Source of the DNA: Cordia subcordata
Lineage: Eukaryota; Streptophyta; Magnoliopsida; Boraginales; Cordiaceae
Direction: 5' to 3'
DNA length: 64,000 nucleotides
NCBI GenBank assembly: GCA_028554755.1
Contig: JAPTOF010000019.1
Span: 2,738,001-2,802,000, forward strand
Shown: in pieces, positions 35,541 to 48,176 of the stretch
Numbering within the stretch: position 1 is the first letter of the stretch
Layout of the letters: each line of letters opens with the position of its first letter
Program-made: the position numbers and the translations under genes
Notes under the pieces: generated by a model
What the model was told of the DNA's origin: nothing
Databases searched by the model: none
The model's input: only the letters and a program-made list of their open reading frames with translations

Positions 35541-38398
35541 ATGGGCACAAAAATGGAGTCTTGCAAAGAACAAACAAATGACTTCAAATTTGTCAACTTT
35601 TGTCTTTCATATTCAATGTACTTTTTTCTTAGACCAATGGGTTTGATTCATATCATTTTCTTCCCACATTGGCCACTTTGGTAGCTTTTGATAGTACAAC
35701 ATATCTAAACAAAGAATGAATAAAATATCCTCTAAAAGATTGCTGAACTCTTTAAGGAAGTGAAAGACGTGGGTTATTTGTTGCACAATTTCTAGATTCT
35801 CTCTTGAATTTACCTTCCCTTGCCTTTTGGGTACAGATAAGATATATTTTATTAATATAATAAACTCGCTGAAAGGGTCTTTTCTTTTGTTTCCGTTAAC
35901 ATTTCTAAGAAAATTGAATGCGTTTTGATTTTTCTCGCGACAACAACCCGAGTGGACAGTTGCCCCGAAGAATCTCCCTAGTTTGACAATCCATACGCGC
36001 GCAAAGAGTGCTGAGGAGGAGATCCTCTCTTCTGACACAAAGTGCATTATCCGAAAATAGTTCTCCTCTTTTGTCTGTAAGTCATAAAAATAGTCGAGTC
36101 ACTTAAGGATACTCCACCAATAAAAATTAGAATTGAACGTGTCTTAGAAATCGGGTTTGGTCCTTGTTTCTTGCTCTAAGTTGTGTTTTGACTTACTCAA
36201 TGGTTGGATTGTATAACCGGTCCTTGTATTTGAAATTTATTAATTAGTAATCGGACTCTATTAATTGAATTTTTCTCATCAAAAGAATAAATAAATAAAG
36301 GTAAGAATAGTTTCTTATCTTTATCATTTTTATAATTATATTATTATTTAGCTCAATATTCTAATCTTCTATTTTTTTGTAGTTTATTATACTGTTAGTC
36401 CTTTAAATAATTTTTATAAAAATTAATAATTTTTTTCATTACTTTTTTTGGAATCACGTGTATTGTGTTAGAGAAATGTGTCTATCTTTTAATTGAAATC
36501 ACTATCTCGCGAAATTAAAAGATAAAGGAACGAAAAAGCTATTTTTTGAAAAATGAAGGCAAGATGATCAAAATAAAGAAGAGCTATGCTATTTATCTTC
36601 AAGATGAACTGAAATCTGTTTTAAACTAAAAATTTTGTGGTGTAATACAACGTTTCAACTTGTTCTCTTACTTAATTATTAAACAATTCCTTAAAATTAA
36701 GAAAATCATAGAATTAAATTCAAACTTTTCAATCACATTATTTAACCAACCACTCTATTTCTACTCAAATTAAAAGACAAAGTTGCATTGCGGCGACACC
36801 CGTGACCGGGAAGTAAAAAGGAAAAAGAAAAAAAAAAGAAAAAAAGGAGAACGTAGTAACATGTGCGGCTTTTGGCGCGTGGGAGAAGGAAGCTTTGTTG
36901 ATTTGGTGCCTTTATAAAAGATTTTATGAGAAAATTGACAAATGACAAGCTGGGAGATAATATAATATAAGTTGAGAATTGTGGATTTGATGCTTAATTA
37001 TATATTTGCAATAACAATTAGAATGTTAGATAGGCTGGTTTTAGCAATTTGGCATGCTCTTTTTTGTTTGCTTTCTGTTTTAGATTTGATTTATTACTCA
37101 CTTAAGATGGCAAAATCAAGACTGATTACTCTTATTTTATTCCAAACTTTAAACTCACGTAAACTTTTACGCCTTCCTCGTAGGATGGCTACTTTTAAGT
37201 TCACTTCCACGTTTTATTTCTTTAATCTATATCGGATCAAAAAACTGGAAAAATAAATTTTCTCTAATTTATGTGTAAGAGTTTATTTCGATTAATTTTA
37301 AAAAAAAGTACATATTTGATAAATTTAAAATTTTCAATTGTAAGAGCACTAAATATTTACCTTTTTGTAAAAAAAGTTAAATTCAAGCAGGTCTTAAAGA
37401 GATCATTATTGATCATTTTCAGAAAAGAGTAACATAACATCACACGTCTTTTACTTATTATTGGTTAAATATCATAATTACTTAATTATTCTAAATAAAT
37501 TGATATCATTTATATATTACTTTTGTTGTATATCCTTACATAATTTACAAAAAATAAAGTTTGCAGGTGTTGTAATCATTTTTCAGCTTTCTATGGACAC
37601 TAGATATTGTTATTCTTCCAAGATACGTAATGAAACTACTCCCATCTCAAAATTCATATCCGCCTTGATGACAACTTTTCTCAACGCAATCATTTCTCCA
37701 TTTTCAGTGGTCCCAAAAGGAACATACTAACACTTTCTCTTCAAATTCTTCAATGGCATATTATTAAGCTGCAAATACTCAATTGTTTACTTATTATTAT
37801 CTTTTGGTTGATAATAGAATTTAATTGTCGAAACTTAAAGTCCCTACTATATGTGGTGGTTCAATTAAAACTCTAGACCGGTATGGATACGAGTTATGTA
37901 CTCCTCTTGTTCCTAAATTAAAATATAAGTCAAAAAATAAAAAATTATTATTTCAAGTTGTATATCACGATTCAGTGAAAAACGATAAGACATTAGTTAT
38001 ATATATCCAACTTTTCTAGGCACTTTCCCATTGGTATGTCTTAATTAAAAGATCAACAAAAAGAAAATGGGGAGGTGGAGAAATTATGAACATGTCAAAC
38101 AAGCGGAGGCACATGATTATTAAATTTTCTCTACAAACTTTTAATTGGTTGCCGGGAAGCTTCATAAATCAATTTGGTACCATGGAGCCATAATTTTCCA
38201 TTAAGTAGAGGATGGTTTTCCTAAATGTGGTGGACCAAAGTAGTACATCCATCAAAGTTTATAAATGTTAAAGAGTAGTTGTTGTAGAGATGATATCTTG
38301 AATTTTTCTTCGTTGTTCGAGCTATTTGTTTTTGCCTATAACAACTAGTAGCGTCTTTGTAGAGGATATTGAAGCAATTAGCGTGAACAATATTAAAT
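35541..38398. other. Intergenic region without recognised genes
   Basis: AT-rich DNA with several short chance frames. A stretch at about 37270-37400 weakly resembles the interior and right end of the local MITE family (TTAAATTCAAGCAGGTCTTA). The DUF863 promoter lies at its left edge. Confidence 0.45.
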
Positions 38399-38409
38399 TG
38401 GTTGGTTTT

Positions 38410-38509
38410 TTGGGATTTAAGGATAGTTCAAGTGGTCAAGACTATTTCTCCCCAGACGTGAAGTCTTGAGTTCAATCCATGAGGGTGGGGGTTTAACCCA
38501 AAAGAAAAA
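38410..38509 (+). mobile_element. Short tRNA-related SINE
   Basis: About 100 bp with A-box-like TAGTTCAAGTGGTCAAG and B-box-like GAGTTCAATCC spaced as in tRNA genes. The exact 11-bp direct repeats TGGTTGGTTTT lie at 38399-38409 and 38510-38520. It is unrelated in sequence to the SINE at 23315. Confidence 0.65.
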
Positions 38510-38821
38510 TGGTTGGTTTTGCTTTATTAAAGATTTCCTTGTGTTAGACGAACTATTAACATCTTGAATTAGGTAACTAAATGTAAAATTAGCAATGATT
38601 TAGCCCGTGATTAGGTTGTGAACATCCTTGTCCTCTGAAGGATATTCTCCACTTCAAATTCTTTTTATACAAGCAAAATTTCCTTCGAGTAGCACCAAGC
38701 AATTTGTTGAACTATAAAGCTTGGAGAAGTCAAAATTTACACTTTACACAGAATAGGCTTCTCAATATCCAGCCCATAAGGAATAAGCCCAAGTCTACCG
38801 TACATTTCATCAAGCTAAAGA

Positions 38822-40183
38822 TCAGCAAACTTTTCTTGGGCCCATGAACCCAAGAACTTCGTCCCAAAGCCCAAAACTAGCCAACCCAATAACACTTGGG
38901 CTACAGGCAGCAACAGTCCAATAACCAGCCTTTATCTCATCACTCAACTGTTCTCTCTCCCATGCACAGCAGCCATCAAAGAACCTAAACTCACCAACCC
39001 CAACTGCATTCCTCTTCACCATCTCAGCAGCACACCCAACACTCTCCTTGGTTCCATGATACAACCCTTTCATCACCTTTTCAAACACCCCACTCTTCTC
39101 CACACTATCATTCCCTTCGTCACAGCCCACAAGAAACAGGCCCTCTTCAACAGGCCCACCAAAAAACAACGGCCTATCCGAAAATGCGCCCGCAACATCC
39201 AACACTGATGATCATCTCATTTCCTTGATGGACATTAGTGATGGCCTGTTTAGTATGATTCCTGTTGGGCCAATAGGCCCAGCTGATAATAAGACCACAA
39301 CAGTCCTTTCGAAGATGTGGACACCATCAAGCTTTTCTGTGGCTATTAGTAAGCAACCTTTCTCGGGCTCGTGGATGGGATGGGGCCATTTGTCCCCAAT
39401 TGTGATGGGTGGAACTTGGAAGTTGATCCGTTACTGAATCTGGATCAACCGCGGTGATGGGCTCTGCTGGGCTTGATGCTTTTTCTGCAGCTACTAGTCT
39501 TGCTCTAAATGCTCGCCAATCAGCATTGGTCAGGAGTTTTTCCTCATCTTCAGGCGCTCGACCTGCTGGTGATGGTGAACTCTGTTGTGAGCCTACAGTG
39601 AACAGCTCATCGTCAGAAAACTCATCAAGTGAAGTAATCTTAGCCACGTAGAGTGCTACGGTAACGGTTTAGACCTAACTATTGGTCTGCCATTACAAGT
39701 GACCCTAATCAATTGGCCCTAAGTGCTTAAGTCGGTGACAATAAAAGTGAACCGAACTCATTATAAAATGCACACAAAATTTCATAAAGAACCAATGTAG
39801 GACGAGGCCTTACAAATACAAATATTCAAAGACATTTGTCACATTTAGGACTAGGTTCTTAGAGCTACAAGCATGACTCGTGTCATAAAGTACAAAATTA
39901 CCAATTTATAAATCGTTCTCATATTATGTCACCGTGGACACAAAATATCACAGTATTAGTTGAAGAATACTAAGACAACACTACAAAAGCAGTAGCAAAA
40001 ATGTCTGAAAATGAGTAGAAAAAGGCACTTACAATTAATAGAAAATGGATGGGTAAGTACTTTTGCACAATGGTAATGATAAAAGCTCCTTCTTGAGTGG
40101 GTAGAGATTCTTGGGTTGATACAAAGAACAGGGTTGTCTAAGGTTTTAGCGAAAGCGTTTGATGGAAAAAAGCAAGCCTCCAT
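38822..40183 (-). pseudogene. Broken UPF0301 (YqgE/AlgH-like, DUF179) gene
   Basis: A likely transit-peptide exon starts at 40183 (MEACFFPSNAFAKTLDNPVL) and ends near 40061. A second block from about 39659 to 38822 carries the body: NADWRAFRARLVAAEKA, then WPHPIHEPEKGCLLIATEKL, then LFFGGPVEEGLFLVG, then AGYWTVAACSPSVIGL and a final PRKVC. This is the usual order of the plant UPF0301 protein, a family of unknown role. Two lesions break the frame: one extra base near 39430 (reading shifts between the Asp-Ser-Val codons and INFQVPPIT) and an in-frame TGA at 39212-39214 inside EMR-SSVLDVAG. The rest is well preserved, so the decay is recent, or these could be assembly errors. The exon 1 donor is uncertain. 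Confidence 0.75.
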
Positions 40184-40291
40184 GGTTGCTGATACTGAAG
40201 ATTCAAAAGGATACGAAATTGAAACACTTTTGGATATTGCTTCACTCCCCTTACTAATATAACGTGAATTGTGGTTTAGTGTAGACCACAA

Positions 40292-41689
40292 GTGATTTGC
40301 GTCCCACTTCTGCCAAGTGGTGACCTTTTTTTCTTGTGGCTAATACAGATGTGTGGCAATAGATATAACTTTACACGTAAGAGAAAAGGGAGCAATCACA
40401 ACTAGACACGTCAGCATGTTGGGAGATTTTGGGTTCCCAAAATATTTTGTAGTGGCTAAGGTTCCATCTGTCTAAGCTTAGTGGAAACTTTAGCACTTTT
40501 GAGTGACCTGTCATGCTTTCTGCTACTTTTTCAGTGTTTGATTTTGCTTCTGCGTTGGTTAAATAAGTATATAAGAACAAAATAGACATTTTATTATTGA
40601 CAAAGCTTGCTTACAAAACAAGTTTAAAAAAAAAAAAACACCCCTTATTTTTTTTCTTATTTTAGTTGATTGTAAGTAACTGAGTTTGACTAAATAAAAA
40701 GAAGTTTATGTCTTAGATACACTGTCTTACAACATTAATAAATAGATAGTTCTTTTCAATTATTTTAACTAATAGTGGTACTTATAGTTATCTATTTATC
40801 AAATAAATCAACAATTTACAAACACTTACTATCCAAATTTTTTTCAATTTATTTATTATTGACTTACAAATATCAAAAGCTACTTATAAGCAAAGCCAGG
40901 CCACTCTTTCTACTCGCAACTCCACTTATCAAGAACACTGAGGAGATGTACATTGGGCTTTAGGATTTCGTTAAATATGCTCAGTGCTGGGGCTTTTGTA
41001 ACAGACTTGCTTTTGTAGTACTTGAAATTTTAGTGATCCGTAATGGAGGATAGCCCCAACAAGTCTTCAACAGCCTCTACACTTTTTCCTCAGCAAAACA
41101 ACAACTTTCACGAAAAATCATATGTGCTGCTTTTTTTTTCTTTTTTTTTTTTTTGGCGTTCAAATTGTTCTTTCTTGGGACAATTTTTGAGATGAGAACT
41201 GATAAGTAACAAATTACAAAAATAAGACACTAATAAGTCGTAATTTAAAAATAAATAATTTAATATCAAAAAGATAAAAAAAGAAAAAACAAGGGCTAAG
41301 GTTAGTTTGGTTTTTAGTTTAAAAACACCGTTTTTTGAGCCTCTTTTAGAAACAAACTTCTGATTAACAAAATAATGTATTATTGTACCTTTGATCTCAT
41401 CTAAGATACCCAAAAAAAAAAAAAAAGAGGAAATCGTCTCTATCATGTTTCAATTTATGAAGTAAATAGAGAATTTTAGTTATCATTGTGGAAGTTGCCG
41501 ACAACTACAAGGCTATTCGTTCAAAATTTAACAATATATATTTCCCCTTTTTTTACGTGACAGATGTTTGAAATCCCATATCTTTCTTGTAATGTTTGTC
41601 ATACACTTCAGAAAATTTGGGCTCACGTGAAAAAGGAATAAAATTAAGAATGGGCAAAATTTTGACAACCATACATATGTGACCACACG
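40292..41689. other. Intergenic region without recognised genes
   Basis: AT-rich DNA with A- and T-runs near 40625 and 41130-41155. The open frames are short and have no domains. Confidence 0.45.
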
Positions 41690-41849
41690 CTATCTCGAGG
41701 CTCGCCTGAACATGCGAAATCGCGAGATTTTGCCGCTAGTATATGGAAAGGATACATAGTGGCTGATATGGATAAAATAAGCCATCCAATGAAAACACGC
41801 CATGTATTCGAAAGGAGTCCCTACGAAACAAAGGTCACACCCCACGCGC

Positions 41850-42165
41850 AAGGCTTCAGCCATTAACTCCCCTAAGGCCACACCATGGTGATGGTGCTTC
41901 GGCCATTATCCCTCCAAGGCCACAACATCATATATGGGCTTCGGCCATCATCCCTCCAAGGCCGCACCATCGTGAACGTGCTTCAGCCATCAACTCCAAG
42001 GCCGCCCCATCGTGAACGTGCTTCAGCCATCAACTCTAAGGCCGTACCGTCATGAACGTGCTTTGGCCATCAACTCTCTAAGGCCGCACCTTAACCATGG
42101 TGCTTCGGCCATCATCCCTCCAGGACTGAATCACCATGGACATGCTTCGGCCATACTTCTTAACT
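41850..42165. repeat. About seven tandem copies of a ~41-bp GC-rich unit
   Basis: Units have the form GTGCTTCGGCCATCAACTCC followed by AAGGCCGCACCATCGTGAAC, with point changes and small length differences between copies. Confidence 0.9.
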
Positions 42166-42278
42166 CAGCAATGACATCATCGTTTCTTTATACGGAAGGA
42201 CGTATGACTGACAGATGTGATCAGAGTATCCAAGGTAACGCGAAAGAGGTAATCCTTGCAAAGGGCATCCCCCAACGC

Positions 42279-42287
42279 CTATAAATA
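42279..42287 (+). promoter_or_regulatory. TATA box of the LTR-like element
   Basis: CTATAAATA lies just after the repeat array, preceding a C-rich stretch and a pyrimidine-rich leader. It would drive transcription rightward. Confidence 0.5.
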
Positions 42288-43789
42288 CCCCCCTCCGTTT
42301 ACAAGGGAGGGGACCTTTTCTCTCGATATTTTCACTTCAGAATCTCTCAACTCTTTGAAAACACCACAACTGACTTAAGCTTCGGAGGTGAAACGGGGGG
42401 AAAGCCCGCCTTTTGTTTTGCAGGTCGAAGCAGCCTACCTCTTCTTCATAGGGAGCACTCTTCATTGGTGTCTAACAAAGAGCGAACCCCTGACTGTGCT
42501 CTTTGGAGATCGAAGGACGAGGCACGAGCAAAGACACATCATTCTCTCCGTCTAGTCCTAGAGGTCTCCTAACACTTTGGAGTCAAACGAGTTACTGACA
42601 TGGCATAGGTGAATCCCTATACCGCATCAGTGGTGGAGCCAAAAATTCAATGTAGAGGACGAAGTTTGTAATATATATATATGAAAACATGTATATACAT
42701 ATATATGTATATATTCAATTATTCTCATTAGATTACAATATTTGCATTGTGTATCAAAATATATATAAAAAAAGTCATTTCTTATTTCCAAATACATTTA
42801 AGTACATATAAGAAAAACAATTTCTGCATTTACTGGCCTCCTCTAAAAATTATATATTGCATATATTTTTATACTCGTCTTTGGCATTTTACGTTACACT
42901 CATTAAAATTTCATGGTATAAAAATAAAAAAGAACTAATGCTAAGTTATTGACTATCTCTTTCAATATTAAAAATAATATTATCAAAACAAAAATAAATA
43001 AAGATGTCAAGCCTTAATTCTTACTTAAAGTTCTAATAAAGAGTTAGATAGTTCGCTACTAAAATTCCAGATAAACCACTAAGTTATGTTTTAAATAACC
43101 TCTAACCCTAACAATTTTTATTTTTTTAATATTAATATAAGAGATCGAAAGATCATAATTCATCAAGCAAGAGAAAATAATCTATGAAATACAAGAAACA
43201 AATACACTAGACCTGGAAAACATTTTTTGGGCCAGGGGGTAATGGCCCCTTCTTGTCCCGTCCCTCTGAATCCATTATAATGTTTTCATGAGACAAAATT
43301 AGTTTTACTATTAACGAAACACTTTCTTCATATACTCTTCTGCAAAATTTACTTTTATCACGTTGAACCAGTCATTATTCAACTACTTTACTTAATTTTT
43401 ATCAATAATTACATTATTATTTTATCGCTATTAATTCCTTCATGACGTTATAACTTTTGAAATATCCTAATATGGGAAGAACTTCTCAGGTTGACCATAA
43501 AAAAGGGGAAAGAGAAGGGAAAAGATCGTGTCTGCTGCTGAATATGAGCAGGGCCAAGTTTGTTACAATGCCACATGATTCTTGGCAAAACCAAAGGAGA
43601 TGGACCCGGTAGCTCAACTGTCAGATTTCATCAAAGATTTACATGCACATGTAATTTAATAACATATTTACGAAGAGTCACCAGCTCAGCATTACATGCA
43701 TTCAAGAAAAATGGACCCATGCCACTACGACGCGTGTGATAGAGGACTATGAATTTTTTTCTTGGTTTATTTTTCTAATTGCCGTTCAA

Positions 43790-44085
43790 TTATTGAATTT
43801 ATTGTATTTTAGTCTATTACCTTTTATAATGAATATTTTAGTTCATGAATTTTGATAAGTGAAACACCATTAGTCTTTTGAACAGTTTTCGTTACATTTT
43901 TAACGCCAAACACATACGAAACGCACGAATCGGTTGACAGGTAACATGTTCGGTACCACATTAATGTTAAAAATATAACTGAAATTGCTCAAAAGACTAA
44001 CAACATTTTATTTATCAAAGTTTAAGAATTAAAAATTTTATTTTGAAAGTCAAGGATTAAAAATACAATAACCCTAATAGTAATC
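43790..44085. mobile_element. Foldback MITE, about 300 bp
   Basis: The left half (ATTGTATTTTAGTCTATTAC, then TTTTGATAAGTGAAACACC, then TTAGTCTTTTGAACAGTTTT) pairs with the inverse of the right half over most of its length. The two arms meet near a GC-richer centre at about 43935. Confidence 0.65.
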
Positions 44086-44107
44086 CATTTTTTTTTTTTT
44101 TCTGGTC

Positions 44108-44173
44108 ATTTCACAAATTAACAAGTTATGATATTTAACCAAAAAAAGATCATAACTTGTTAAGTTGTGAAAT
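44108..44173. repeat. Strong hairpin, 25-bp arms
   Basis: ATTTCACAAATTAACAAG plus TTATGAT (44108-44132) is the inverse complement of 44149-44173 at 24 of 25 positions, with a 16-base loop. Confidence 0.9.
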
Positions 44174-45440
44174 GTTTCAAAAAAAAAAAAAAAGGAAAAC
44201 CATAACAAATGAACAAGTGATGATGTTATCATTTAGCAAAAAGAAAAAAGTTATGATGTTGTTGAGACCCTTGTTGCACACGCGATAATTGATACATGGT
44301 CAAGGTGGGGCATTTCCGTCTCACCCCCTTTTCCATCTTTCTATAGAAAGGTCCCCAAATGAAAAAGCGTGACGTTCATTATGTTCAAACTTTAGGTAGC
44401 TTTTTCCTTTTCCATTCTGAATTCAAAATGCCACACAGGCCCCAAAATTGTGGGCAAAATCTTGAACAAGAACTTAAAAGTTACGTTTACATTTCAAATT
44501 TTAAATCAGTTAAAATATTATTTTCTTCACTAGTTTGATCTCAGACCATCAAGTACTTAACTAATTCAAGTCGTTTTCTGAACGCGTCTTTTTATTTTAA
44601 CATTCGAATGTAATATGAATTTAAAAGATTTTTTACGATAATTTTTCATCATTAAAATAAATTAATAATCATGGCGTAAGGTAGTGTCCGTGTTTGGTCC
44701 ACATAAGTGACCCGTTTCTACACTTAACCCAAGCAAATGTCAAGAGAATTTAGTAAGGACGCCAACTTGTAATGTCCATACACGGCACCCTTTTCAAAAT
44801 TTAACGAGTGAATTGCATTATGCATGTACCTCTTTCATGTATTACCAACTTTATTGAGCCTAATAATTATGTTGAAATATGTTTATTAATGAAATCATGA
44901 AAAATAAAATTAAAGACGTGAACAAAATTAAGCGGAATAAGAAAGTCTTAATAATTAAAGTGAATTAAATGTTATAGATTAGGACAAATACTGACAAATG
45001 AGCCGGAAATAACTTGCTAATAACGTTTGAACTTTGAACCTTGTCACGGATTCTGTGCCATTTATTCTTTCAAAAACTACATTAATTAGCATGTTCACTC
45101 AAGGGTCAGATAAAATAAAAAGTTAGTAAAAAAATAAACACCTAAAATTAAAAAATTGAAAAAAATGAAAAGTAGATTTTCTTTTTAATTTTATATTTTG
45201 AGTCTACATTTTAAATATTAAGGGCAGTTAAAGCAGATCAAAAGTGAGCAATTAAAGAACCACTAGAAAATTTCTCGGATACAGCTAAGCCATCAACATT
45301 ACAAAGTACAAAAATTTATAGTATATAATATAACATAATATCTCTACTTATATTTCCATTCTATGACACCCAAAGAGAGAGAGAGAAACACGAAAAAAGA
45401 CAGTGAGAAATAACTAACCAAAGAGTGAGTGTGAAAGAGA

Positions 45441-48176
45441 ATGGAGGGACTTGGGCGGCGCATTGGGTGGCCAACGGTGGCGCTGGCCGTGACACTGGTG
45501 GTGTTGATGATGGCGCCGGATGCCTCGGCCGTCCGCTACATCGTCGGAGCCAAGATGGGCTGGAGTCCGAACCAGAACTTCACCGTCTGGGCTCGTGACA
45601 AGCACTTCTATCTCGGCGATTGGCTCTGTATGCTTCTCTCCTCAGATCTGCTCATCATACTTTAAGCTACTTTAATTGCATGTTTAGTTTTGCTTTGTTG
45701 TTTTCGGTTGGTTTTGACGCTACGTTGGTGCTTGTTAAGGTTGATTTGTCCTGAAATCTTGAAGTAAACTCTTAACTAGTGGAGTTAACTTAACTACATT
45801 TGGTAGCTTAATTGATTTTGTGAAATAATGATTGCTCATTATTTTTGGTTAATTTTGAGTGTTTTGTTACTAGAGACACTTAGATCATAGTGTTTATGGT
45901 TTAGTGTTTTCTGTTATTAATTGAGATTTACTTAGTAGAATGCTAGATCCTTTTCCCTTTTGAAGTGGACTTTAGTTCTCACCAATGCATTTGTGTCATT
46001 TGATGAGTAAAACTATGCTACAGTAAGAGAAGTATAAGCCACCAGTGTGAATGGGGAGAAGATGAAGCTTTTCTGAGATCAGGCCTCTTAAGGACTTTTT
46101 GGAAAAGCTAATCGTAGGTTCTTCAGAACAATAGGGCCGATATGCTCATTACTGAACTTGTAGACTAGGTTGTAACCTAAATGTTACCCTTGTATTTCAA
46201 TTTGAAAGGCGTAAAGCCGTACTAGAAGAACCATCAATGTCTGATGGGTTACTATTGAGATGAAACTGAGACCCAACGCACCCTGCCTTGGAGAGGAACA
46301 AGTAAAAGAAAAGTGGAGCAGAATAAACAAGATAATGTTCAATGCCAAACAAAAAGATGTTAATACCATCCTAAATATTATACGTAAGTTCACCAAACAT
46401 ACATAATAGATCATAAGCAAGGGTCCATAAGCATAAGTTAAAATTAAATAGTACTTGATATCAACATAAACAGTACTTAAAAGAAAGGATTCCTATTGAA
46501 AATCCACTAAAACTCTCTAAGCTCTGATGCCATGGTCTAACAATTTCCATCTCTTGAGATTGTTGGACCATGGCGTCGGAGCTTAAAGAGTTTTTATGGA
46601 TTTTCAATAGGAATCCTTTCTTTTTAGTACTGTTTATGTTTATGTTGATATCAAGTACTATTTAATTTTAACTTATGCTTATGAACCCTTGCTTATGATC
46701 TATTACGTATGTTTGGTGAACTTTCCGGATGGTATTAGCATCTTTTTGTTTGGTCTTGAATTAGTTCGTTTATTCTAATTTTAAAATTATTTAAGATGTT
46801 TCTTCCTATTGCACTTAGATCATAGTGTTTAAGATTTAGTGTTTTCTGTTACTAATTGAGATTTACTTAGTTGAATGAGATCTGTTTCCCTTTGAAGTGG
46901 ATTTTAGTTCCGACAAATGCGTTTGTGTCATTTGATAAGTGAGACTATGCTCCACCACGAGAAGTACAAGTCAACAGTGTAGATGGGGAGAAGATAAAGA
47001 GTTCTAAGATTGCGCCTGTGAAAGGCATTTCAGAAAAGCTAACCGTAGGATCTTCTCTCCAATGGAACGACAGGGCTGTTATGCTCATTACTGAACTAGT
47101 AGACTAGGTTGTAACCTAAATGTCACCCCTGTATTTGAATTTGAAGGTAAAGCCAAACTAGAAGAACCATCAATGTCTGATGCCTTACTATTGAGATGAA
47201 ATTGAGACCCCAATGTACTGCCTTAGAGAGAAAGAACCAAAAGAAAAGCAAAAAGGGAAAAGGATTCAGATAAGGAAAAGAGATATAAAGGAAGGGCAGA
47301 AGAAGAGATGTTATATTTAGCCCGACTCAATTTCTTTTGTTTTGTTTCTGGATCCACAGGTATATCCGAGAAATGCATATGTTGGAGATCTTTCTCATGA
47401 GCTGTGATTGAGTTTGAGTCTCAATGTGCTTTAATTAATAAGTAAATGTGAGCTATCAAGTGCAAGAGTAGTGATTCTGCCTAAGTGTATTTATGTTCTG
47501 GAACTTGCATTGTAGCTTTAACAACATATATATGTGTCTTACCTTTCTTCATGTATACTCGTTAGTCATAATAATTATGGCATTTCAGTTGCAAAAGCTT
47601 CGTCAATTTAGTGTTGCAAGAGCAATGTTGTAGTCCCTGCTTAACATTTTCTAACACCCTAAAATGCTTCTTGCTGTTCCCATTTTCTAATACTATGTAC
47701 ATTCGACTAGGAAATTAGTGTAATAGGACTGCTTATTGCAGAGTTTAAACGTTTTTATTGGAAGTTTGTTGTCTTTCATATCTTCAAAAGCCATATCATA
47801 GGTGTGCTGTTAACTTTTTTCTGCTTTCCCAGTTTTTGTGTATGACAGGAACCAGCAGAATGTGCTCGAGGTAAACAAAACAAACTATGAATTATGCAAC
47901 TCTGACCATCCTATTCACAATTGGACTACTGGAGCTGGAAGGGATGTGGTTCCTCTCAATGTGACGAAAACTTATTATTTCATTAGTGGCAATGGTTTCT
48001 GCTACAGCGGAATGAAGGTAGCCATCCCTGTCGAAAAGCCACCACCACCACCACAAGCCGCCCCAGTAAAGAGCGGCGTTGCTCGTGTACTATCATCTAC
48101 TTTGAGGGCCCAGATTTTCGTACCAACTCTTTTTACTATTGCTGCAGCATGGGACACGTTTCTTCTGTTCTGGTAG
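45441..48176 (+). CDS. Early nodulin-like / phytocyanin-like (lamin-like) protein 1
   Basis: Two exons, 45441-45627 and 47833-48176, separated by a 2.2-kb intron, give 176 residues. Signal peptide at about 1-30 (ALAVTLVVLMMAPDASA). The plastocyanin-like domain starts RYIVGAKMGWSPNQNFTVWA and contains HFYLGDWLFFVYD across the splice junction. It continues through VLEVNKTNYELC and YYFISGNGFCYSGMKVAI. The copper-ligand His expected before the second Cys (GHC) is Phe here, so it probably binds no copper. A Pro-rich stretch (PPPPPQAAP) and a hydrophobic C-terminus ending FLLFW suggest GPI anchoring at the cell surface. It resembles Arabidopsis ENODL17 types. A paralogue lies at 57190. Confidence 0.92.
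45882..47253. repeat. Direct repeats enclosing a long inverted repeat, in the intron
   Basis: Segments 45882-46315 and 46817-47253 are direct copies of each other (both include GAGATTTACTTAGT and AGAAGAACCATCAATGTCTG). Between them, arms 46338-46545 and 46556-46760 form an inverted repeat of about 205 bases with a loop of about 10. The whole structure sits in the intron of the phytocyanin-like gene. It may be a composite mobile element. Confidence 0.8.

Larger units (their letters stand above)
41690..42640 (+). mobile_element. Probable solo LTR / retroelement fragment
   Basis: A GC-richer island in AT-rich surroundings. It contains a tandem repeat array, then a well-formed TATA box (42279) followed by a leader-like stretch, and ends near CCCTATACCGCA. 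This order (enhancer-like repeats, TATA, transcribed leader) is typical of plant LTRs. I found neither a second LTR nor coding sequence, and no clear target duplication, so the borders are approximate. Confidence 0.5.
42641..45440. other. Repeat-rich intergenic region upstream of the first phytocyanin-like gene
   Basis: The left end (GTGGTGGAGCCAAAAATTC) and a segment at 43225-43275 look like remains of another repeat. A foldback element and a hairpin lie at 43790-44173. The rest is AT-rich and holds the presumed promoter of the gene at 45441. No coding gene is seen. Confidence 0.5.

Noticed and set aside
41850..42165. Possible CRISPR array at the ~41-bp repeats
   Set aside because: The units are contiguous diverged tandem repeats without unique spacers, in a plant nuclear context.
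43600..43625. tRNA-like GACCCGGTAGCTCAACTG
   Set aside because: It resembles an A-box, but no B-box, anticodon arm or acceptor pairing follows.
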